Of a stretch of 64,000 nucleotides of DNA, positions 58,901 through 64,000 are shown piece by piece (within the stretch, counting starts at the first letter, position 1; each line of letters starts with the position of its first letter). The notes beneath the pieces are model-generated. The model searched no databases, was not told where the DNA came from, and worked only from the letters and a program-made list of their open reading frames with translations. Made by a program: the position numbers and the translations under genes. Source of the DNA: JAJRVM01 sp963700515 (lineage in GTDB: Bacteria > Planctomycetota > Planctomycetia > Pirellulales > Pirellulaceae); contig CAVOXY010000008.1 in NCBI GenBank assembly GCA_963700515.1, positions 186,001 through 250,000 on the forward strand. The letters run 5' to 3'.

Positions 58901-60697
58901 CTTCCGCCGAATTGGGCTCCCGGCCGCATTTTCGTATCCGGAGAACTGCGCAAGGAGGTGGACCGTCTGGTGCTCGAAGGTGATGAGAACCAGACGGTGC
59001 GGCCGGACGTGCGCAAGCTGGCCGAGGCGCTTGTGACGCTCCCCGCCGCCGACGACACGCGCCTGCCAATCGCCTTTCAGCCGCCGGGTTCCCTGGCGCC
59101 AAAACCGCCCGCCGACAACGCGACGCCCCCTCCGCCTCCGCAGACGCCACTCGCTGCGCCCCCTGTCCCCGCCGACGAGAAGATCGACGTGTCGCACGGC
59201 ATGGCGCTCGTGATGACCAACGTGAATGACCCGACCGATCGCATCGTGAAATGGATCGGGATTCTGCCGGCGCATCCGTCGCAATATCTGCAGGTGAGCA
59301 ACGTCCGGTACGTCGGGCAACAGGTCAGGGCCGACGTGCAGCTTCCCAATCCCCAGGCGATTCCCGCGGTGCGTGATAACCCGGTGGAGGTCGTCTGGAC
59401 AAATCTCGACACCCAACGATTCGTCAACCGGGCAGCGGTGGCCCTGCTGACCGATGAACCGTCTCGTCAGCGGAGCGAACTGTGGGCCGAGGTGCCCCCG
59501 AATACGCCCGATTGTGCCATGCAGTTAGCGGTCGATGGCTATCCCCGCGCGTTCGCCTATGACATCCGTTGCGCGGAAAATGAGACCGGGCGATCGCTGG
59601 CGAATCGGCAACTGGCGATCCGCATCGTCGGCCTGACTCCTGTGTATAAGAAACCGCAAGACCCGGAGAAACAGCCGGTCGAGATTCCCCTCGTGGCGGC
59701 CTCCGACGGCACGAGCGAGGTGGCCATTCGCTCGGATCCCGAGAATCCCTGTACGCATGTCGTTGTCCGTTTCGAACTCGACGTGCCCGAAAATGCCTTC
59801 GAAAGCCTTGAGCCGCTGGCAAGTGCGCGGATTGACGGCCTCGAGCTGTTCTGCGACCGGCAGGTCGAAACAACACTCGAAAAACTCGCACCCGGCGGCT
59901 CGCTTCTTCTGACCTCCCAGGTCCGCGATTACCAGGTTCCCATCAACGTCGAAGGCAGAACACCGGTGGTCATTCGAGCTGAACTGCAGAAACGGGGCGA
60001 AGAGGGATTGAGCAGCCAGATCACCGCGATTCTCGACGGTATGGCTCCTCGTGTCGAGCGATTAGATAATCTTCCCTCCCAGGTGGAAGTCAAAACACCG
60101 CTGCCACTGGACGTCGAATTTACGGACAATAATCAGTCGGGAGTGGGGCAACTGGTCGTGGCGATCGATGTCAATGCCTCGGGGACCATCGATGACGGTG
60201 ATCCGCAGAAGTCGATTGACATCAATCGCGACAAGCGACGGCAGCATGTCGAATTACCGACCGATGATGTGAAGCCGAATAGCGACGGTTACCGCGTTCT
60301 CGCTCAGGTGACGGATCGTGTGGGCATTCGCAGTGTGGTGCGGGCAGCGGACACCCTCGTGCGCGTGGATGCCATGAAGAAAGTGGTGCCACCGAAACTG
60401 ACAAAAGGGACGATTTGCGGTACGCTCTATGTCAACGATCGACCGGCGCGGCTGACGGACGGGAGAGTTACGATCAAGGAACTCGGGAAGGCAGCGGAAT
60501 TGGACGGAGCGAATTTCCGGTTCGATGACGTGCCGATGGGAACGTATACGCTACAAGCCAGTGGCAGTCTCTCGGGATACCCGTACGTCAGTAACCCCGA
60601 CGCGCCGCCGCAGGCGACACCCAAGCCGCCCGCCACGGCAAAATTCTCTGATCACCGGATCGACCTGTCACCGCCCAGAGCGGACCAGAAAAAATGA
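55910..60697 (+). CDS. 1595-residue membrane-anchored protein with caspase-like pseudoenzyme domain
   Basis: One membrane segment (~28-49, WRIVIWTVVFLVLVVCIAG) then ~1540 residues predicted outside the cytoplasm. Residues ~60-330 look caspase-like: strand ending ILYVSTHGMAFHG (His132 in the catalytic-His place), then LKLLVLDAGRIAYDP, where Gly194 stands in the usual DAC Cys position, and WVLVSHSTGQISGEDSG, LFAQSVVEGLRG. So it is probably inactive. A Pro/Ala/Thr-rich linker (~370-470), helical region (~470-720) and repeated beta-sandwich domains follow, ending in a carboxypeptidase-regulatory-like fold (TICGTLYVNDRPARLTDGRV). Divergent from tssK; intact. May stand in for the missing TssM periplasmic part (inference). 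Confidence 0.75.
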   Translation: MTPSQSVATQQTWRLRDPRNDRTRSKMWRIVIWTVVFLVLVVCIAGYFYWRLDYHYTYVGVLVTQHDLLAVPHLAYQQNDEKAWRQYIEDRVANDRGYRRLSEATGLEYAADDFANSEAGSRDAEILYVSTHGMAFHGKAYLMKSSFLRASQSAKTELSPNSERLADGLYDAGELLQRLSQSRAGLKLLVLDAGRIAYDPRLGILLNDFPSLLAQVVRDDVADGRLWVLVSHSTGQISGEDSGSGESLFAQSVVEGLRGAADQCGNRDGKVMLDELYQYVWSDVTQWKISDRSLQTPMLLQGGKGSVDLAQARDCHIVLAMVPEQKPDDAEAKQSDKTGDSSGEKGGTATRRRQWPHSLALATVTTLQTPVATSPDSATPPDQGTPPTVDGQVGNKTEAAKTTPAKEEVAKEAGAAVSAADEPSKVPSNSGLGAATKIPTEAASPPQETATESPANTLRQIWQLRDQLVDIQPGAWSPIDFAPVSWRRFEALLVQAETRLRSGAGTSDDLGLLLRDVQKFAEEMKTGTVSSYKTLYVSQIAEDWREFAQGSQRRVLERPEMHTLTSAWQLGNRTLYELPSFIRWQALSVLTEQEVTCPDDLRVNSVEHLAELSDMLGAVGRSLTPEMEQRIRAQQSELATTYGELRNKLQMAWQRASEAAANPIADRLLDALLATPLLDAPQRTRLIAKQAAGATARQISTARQVNVATPDVEAPAPPWETLRKIVVWQVDYVRLCDPSSTSLRAPQVLDQANARSLGEAFQQYYENVPAALGTSQNHALVWLIDPRDQPRSRLVIRGPELPQVVPPPPPVKLEIAAIPEPLRLQWRKPVEATLSFTGQGLQDNRVTVHVQYDAERLVVRRTPDGDKLANDTSFPFPLTDAPTQRLALYLEATRLANAGSELADLSVELLGVDSEGMPRKTEPQRIMVRMPLPSDVAVWTVRHSSDPEEPEFRTGSRIKPYPNRTTSFAFLLANRSQIQKTVKVELYAIPDPRKLSSLPPNWAPGRIFVSGELRKEVDRLVLEGDENQTVRPDVRKLAEALVTLPAADDTRLPIAFQPPGSLAPKPPADNATPPPPPQTPLAAPPVPADEKIDVSHGMALVMTNVNDPTDRIVKWIGILPAHPSQYLQVSNVRYVGQQVRADVQLPNPQAIPAVRDNPVEVVWTNLDTQRFVNRAAVALLTDEPSRQRSELWAEVPPNTPDCAMQLAVDGYPRAFAYDIRCAENETGRSLANRQLAIRIVGLTPVYKKPQDPEKQPVEIPLVAASDGTSEVAIRSDPENPCTHVVVRFELDVPENAFESLEPLASARIDGLELFCDRQVETTLEKLAPGGSLLLTSQVRDYQVPINVEGRTPVVIRAELQKRGEEGLSSQITAILDGMAPRVERLDNLPSQVEVKTPLPLDVEFTDNNQSGVGQLVVAIDVNASGTIDDGDPQKSIDINRDKRRQHVELPTDDVKPNSDGYRVLAQVTDRVGIRSVVRAADTLVRVDAMKKVVPPKLTKGTICGTLYVNDRPARLTDGRVTIKELGKAAELDGANFRFDDVPMGTYTLQASGSLSGYPYVSNPDAPPQATPKPPATAKFSDHRIDLSPPRADQKK

Positions 60698-61269
60698 GCT
60701 GCCGCAGCCGCGTCCGCACACGGCAGCAAGGCCATCGTCGCCGTCACTCGCCCCAGTCGGACATGTCCGTCGGACGTGATCGTATCCCGTCCGAGCTTCC
60801 ATGGCGTCCGCGTTAGGTGGCCGCCAGAATTCGCGTCCGGTGCTGGACCATGGCTGACGCGCATTCGGACTTCCTTGTCGCGCTCATTCGCTCGCCGGCT
60901 GCGGGACCCCCGTGTCCCTCTCCAGAGGCTGCGCAATGCCGCTTCGCCGGTGAGCCGCTGCGGCAGTGGTGTTGCCGAGGCGGACGAACACGTCGGATTG
61001 GGCAAATTAGGCCAAACCGGGCGGCAGATCATCAGGGTTAGCACTACTTTGCGCATTAGGTAAGCGGGGTGATCCTGGGTATTTGTTCACGTCATTACGA
61101 AAACAATTAGAAATCTCCTCAGTTCCAGACGATGCCTCATTTAGCGATTCTGATATGTTTCGGGGTTCTGCCATGCTCCGAGGCCTTCAGACGGATGCCT
61201 AATCGCGCAATTTGTCGGCGGAAGAGCCAAGCCGTCGGCCCAGTCGAATTCGACAAGGAAGCAATTGCC
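60698..61269. other. Gene-less spacer
   Basis: About 570 bases before the HEAT-like gene with no convincing gene. The last part is AT-richer and should hold that gene's promoter. Confidence 0.5.
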
Positions 61270-62439
61270 ATGCGTAGCACAATCCGTACTTTCTGTTTCG
61301 GGCTGATGGTGCTCGTGCTTGTGGTGCCCCAGCAGGTGTCGGCGCAAGCCCCCGCCGCACCGCCCATGACACTGTGGCGGTTTCTGGGCATCCCGCAAGC
61401 GGCTGCCAAGGTCAACGCCCAGGTGTTCAACCGGCGAGGCAATACTCCGCGTCTGGAAAGTAAACCGCCGCTAAAACCGATTTCCGACCCGGCCAACTTG
61501 GCACCCGACATGCCCAAACCGATTCAGGCCGCGGCCAAGATTAAGCAGGCGGAGGACATGGCACCGCAGAAGAAGAAGGCCATCAAGTACCTGGCCGAAA
61601 TCGGATGTGGTTGCTACGACAAGCAAGGTGAGGTCACCGACGCGCTGGTGGCGGCAATGGATGACTGCACGGAGGGCGTGCGGGTTGAAGCGGTTGCGGC
61701 CATCCAGACGGCGGCCAGCGAAGATCCCTGCTGCAACTGCGGCTCGAAATGCTGCTGCAATGAAAAGATCCTCAAAAAGCTGGCCGAACTGGCCTACGAG
61801 CGCGGACCGGATGGCTGTTACCTGGAGCCGTCAGAGCGCGTCCGGCAGGCGGCGGCTGAAGCCTTGACGGTTTGCTGCACGACTCAGGAGCCGATTGAGG
61901 TCCTGCAGGAAAAGGACGATAGCGGCAAGCAAATCGAACAGCGTGAAAATGGATCGACCGAGGGTGGTCTTGAGGACAATCCGCCGGCACCTCCGGCAGG
62001 CGCCGACGGTTCGGTCACGATGTCCATAGGAAGCCCGTCCCACTTGTCCACTTTCATCGATACTGGATTCGGCACAAAGCCCCAACCGCTGGCGAATCGG
62101 ACGATTCCCGCGCAGCAGGTTGCGGCCACCAACGTGGCTCCTATTTCACCACAAATGCAGAAAGAAGTGGTGGCGGAGAAGATCGCCGAAGTCGTGCCGA
62201 GACGGGGCGAAGTAACCTACGTTAACGTCGTGGACGGGATCGCGCGAGTCAAGTTTGGTTCGGAGGGGCGCGTCCCCGAACGAGCGACCGTTCGCGCTTA
62301 CCACAAGTTCCTGTTCACGACATCGGACATTGGCGAGTATGTTGTGGTTGCCTGGAATGAGGGTGAGGCGATCATCCGCAAGGCCGACAGCCTGGGCATC
62401 GGTAAGCTCTCCCGCGGCGACATGATCATCGTCAAATAG
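61270..62439 (+). CDS. Secreted HEAT-like repeat protein
   Basis: 389 residues from ATG 61270, signal peptide FCFGLMVLVLVVPQQVSAQA. A HEAT/armadillo-like helical pair region follows (KKKAIKYLAEIGCGCYDKQG, ALVAAMDDCTEGVRVEAVAA, ERVRQAAAEALTVC) with a Cys cluster EDPCCNCGSKCCC. A Pro-rich linker leads to a C-terminal beta domain (VVPRRGEVTYVNVVDGIARV, SRGDMIIVK) like the KOW/FlgT-type barrel found at the end of related planctomycete proteins. Sits between the giant protein and vgrG; its role in secretion is unknown. Followed by a strong terminator. Confidence 0.7.
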   Translation: MRSTIRTFCFGLMVLVLVVPQQVSAQAPAAPPMTLWRFLGIPQAAAKVNAQVFNRRGNTPRLESKPPLKPISDPANLAPDMPKPIQAAAKIKQAEDMAPQKKKAIKYLAEIGCGCYDKQGEVTDALVAAMDDCTEGVRVEAVAAIQTAASEDPCCNCGSKCCCNEKILKKLAELAYERGPDGCYLEPSERVRQAAAEALTVCCTTQEPIEVLQEKDDSGKQIEQRENGSTEGGLEDNPPAPPAGADGSVTMSIGSPSHLSTFIDTGFGTKPQPLANRTIPAQQVAATNVAPISPQMQKEVVAEKIAEVVPRRGEVTYVNVVDGIARVKFGSEGRVPERATVRAYHKFLFTTSDIGEYVVVAWNEGEAIIRKADSLGIGKLSRGDMIIVK

Positions 62440-62511
62440 TCCTGCCCGTCAATCGTGGGGGCGTTCGGATGCCCTGCACGGCACGACTACACCGGGCAGC
62501 ACCAATTCAAC

Positions 62512-62552
62512 AACTGCGTGACGAGATGAGTCGATCCGTCACGCAGTTTTTT
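62512..62552 (+). terminator. Rho-independent terminator after the HEAT-like gene
   Basis: A perfect 12-bp stem AACTGCGTGACG / CGTCACGCAGTT with a 13-base loop, its right arm running into six Ts (TTTTTT at 62547-62552). It lies 73 bp past the stop and ends the plus-strand unit before vgrG. Confidence 0.9.
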
Positions 62553-62870
62553 CTTACCGCAGACCTGCTCGGCGAGCCTTGTCGCTCGTGGCTGCGGTAT
62601 CTCGCCGCCACAGCAGGGCCGTAATCAGCGGCCATGCCTGCCCCTGATGCGCCAGGATTTCACTGCGGGGCGGCGGAATTTCACGCAACTTCTTGGCGGA
62701 ATTGACGACAACACCCGTGCAGGCACCGTGGTGGGCGGGCACCGAAAACGCTGCACCGTTCCGCTTTCGCCCTGCCCGGGTCGTCGACCAGCGTGTGTCG
62801 AGCGGGGCGGCGACGGTTCCGGGATGATTTTTTTGGGTAGGCCAGATTCCGCAGGAATGAGGTATTGTCG

Positions 62871-64000
62871 ATGCCGGCCGCGACGCAAGATCATCGAGAC
62901 ATGTCTGTGGCCACACCGTTGGGTAAAGACGCCCTTCTTCTGACGCGTTTCCACGGCGAGGAGGGGATTTCCCGACCATTTCAGCTTCAACTGGAAATGC
63001 TCTCGCAAGATCCAGGGATCCAGCCTCAAGATCTGGTCGGTAAGAATATCACGTTGTGCCTACGCTGCCGCAATGGTCAGAAGCGTTATTTCAATGGTCA
63101 CGTTAGTCGTTTTGGCGCTGGGGCCATGACCCCCTCGGGCGATTTTCGCAAGTACCGAGCGGAAGTCGTGCCCTGGTTCTGGTTCCTGGGACGCACCACC
63201 GACTGCCGTATCTTCCAGAACAAGAGTGTGCCGGACATTATCCAGCAGGTCTTTCAGGACCTGGGGTTTTCTGATTTCAGTCTGTCGGGTTTGCAGGGCA
63301 ATTATCCCGAGCGCGTCTACTGCGTTCAGTATCGGGAATCCGACCTGAACTTCGCCTGCCGCTTGATGGAAGAGGTAGGAATCTATTACTACTTCACGCA
63401 TGAAGACGGCAAACACACCATGATACTGGCCGACTCCACGTCGGGTTACCAATGGTGCCAGGAACGAGAGGTGCGTTTCGAGGCTACCCGCAGCTCCAGT
63501 CCCGACGAGGATCGCATCACGACATGGGAGCATTGCTATGAGTTCCGTTCGGGCCGCCTGGCTCATACGGACTACAACTTCGAAACCCCCTCGAACAAAC
63601 TGATGGCGACCGAGAGCAGTGCGGTGAACCTGCCGAATAACAAGAATTTCGAGTTGTACGAATTCCCGGGTGCATATGAGGACGTTGGCCAGGGACGACG
63701 GTTGGCGCGGGTGCGGATCGAGGAGGAGGAGGTGCCGTACGATACGGTGGAGGCTGAGAGCACCTGTCGCACGTTCAGTGCCGGGCACAAGTTCACCTAC
63801 AAAGACTATCAGATTGCGTCGGAAAGTGGCCAGACTCGGGTGATCACCACCATCAAACACTTCGCCATTGAACCTAGCGCGTACGAGACGGTGGGTGAGG
63901 CGGAGGCGCAGGACGAGCAAGAGCCTATCTATCGCAACGAGTTCTCGTGCGTTCCCGAGTCGGTCTGTTTTCGTCCAGCACGCGTGACGCCCAAGGCTGT
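62871..64000 (+). CDS. vgrG: Second VgrG spike protein, cut by the right edge
   Basis: The frame from ATG 62871 (MPAATQDHRDMSVATPLGKD) stays open to the edge, about 376 residues seen. It matches the first VgrG throughout: ALLLTRFHGEEGISRPFQLQ, RAEVVPWFWFLGRTTDCRIF, VQYRESDLNFACRLMEEVGI, AHTDYNFETPSNKLMA, and NEFSCVPESVCFRPARVTPK just before the gp5-like OB-fold. The alternative ATG at 62901 starts inside the conserved N-terminus, so 62871 is chosen. The C-terminus, where any effector domain would be, is beyond the window. Confidence 0.95.
   Translation, partial: MPAATQDHRDMSVATPLGKDALLLTRFHGEEGISRPFQLQLEMLSQDPGIQPQDLVGKNITLCLRCRNGQKRYFNGHVSRFGAGAMTPSGDFRKYRAEVVPWFWFLGRTTDCRIFQNKSVPDIIQQVFQDLGFSDFSLSGLQGNYPERVYCVQYRESDLNFACRLMEEVGIYYYFTHEDGKHTMILADSTSGYQWCQEREVRFEATRSSSPDEDRITTWEHCYEFRSGRLAHTDYNFETPSNKLMATESSAVNLPNNKNFELYEFPGAYEDVGQGRRLARVRIEEEEVPYDTVEAESTCRTFSAGHKFTYKDYQIASESGQTRVITTIKHFAIEPSAYETVGEAEAQDEQEPIYRNEFSCVPESVCFRPARVTPKA

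Noticed and set aside
62554..62979. 141-codon minus-strand gene after the terminator
   Set aside because: It overlaps the start of the second vgrG, has no family features and no ribosome site.

Overview
The window looks like a planctomycete chromosome segment. Evidence is a surface protein opening with an LEPR-XLL-type motif, an ECF sigma factor of the TIGR02999 kind next to a Ser/Thr kinase with a WD40 tail, a Cys-rich secreted protein with YTV-like repeats, many lineage-typical small secreted proteins, and interspersed intergenic repeats. Many genes are broken by single-base indels, often in G/C runs, while the reading resumes intact in another frame. This fits assembly or sequencing errors better than biological decay, so split genes are reported here as single genes with approximate shift positions.

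Layout. 1-5190 (-): giant subtilase-like surface protein, continuing past the left edge. 5365-9347 (-): WD40 Ser/Thr kinase with its ECF sigma factor. 9621-10779: divergent RIC (Fe-S repair) and Rrf2/NsrR-like regulator. 11.0-29.9 kb: accessory stretch on mixed strands with glycosidases (GH29, GH16), an M55 peptidase, alpha/beta hydrolases, DUF2293, DUF488, DUF6868, a DUF429-like protein, a McrA-head/DUF3883 protein, tRNA-Ser(GCT) and many gene fragments. Several reading frames there begin like one family and end like another. A second, degenerate 5' half of the tRNA-Ser lies 5.7 kb from the intact tRNA.

29.9-33.0 kb (+): M28 aminopeptidase with two PDZ domains, a repeat-rich spacer, then a ThiF/MoeB-like E1 enzyme and a ThiS/MoaD-like carrier.

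33.2-64.0 kb: a type VI secretion locus. Minus strand: vgrG, hcp, clpV, then (after a Cys-rich + strand gene) tssG, tssF, tssE, tagJ/impE, two tssC paralogues, tssB, tssA, a FliA-like sigma factor, a short tssM, tssL and tssK. Plus strand: a 1595-residue membrane-anchored protein with a caspase-like pseudoenzyme domain, a secreted HEAT-like protein with a strong terminator, and a second vgrG cut by the right edge. The sheath, baseplate, tube/spike and recycling ATPase are present. TssM stops just after its third membrane segment, lacks a P-loop, and no TssJ lipoprotein is seen. The divergent 1595-residue protein, with one membrane anchor and a very large exported part, is the best candidate for replacing the missing periplasmic section. 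This is the most interesting part of the window.
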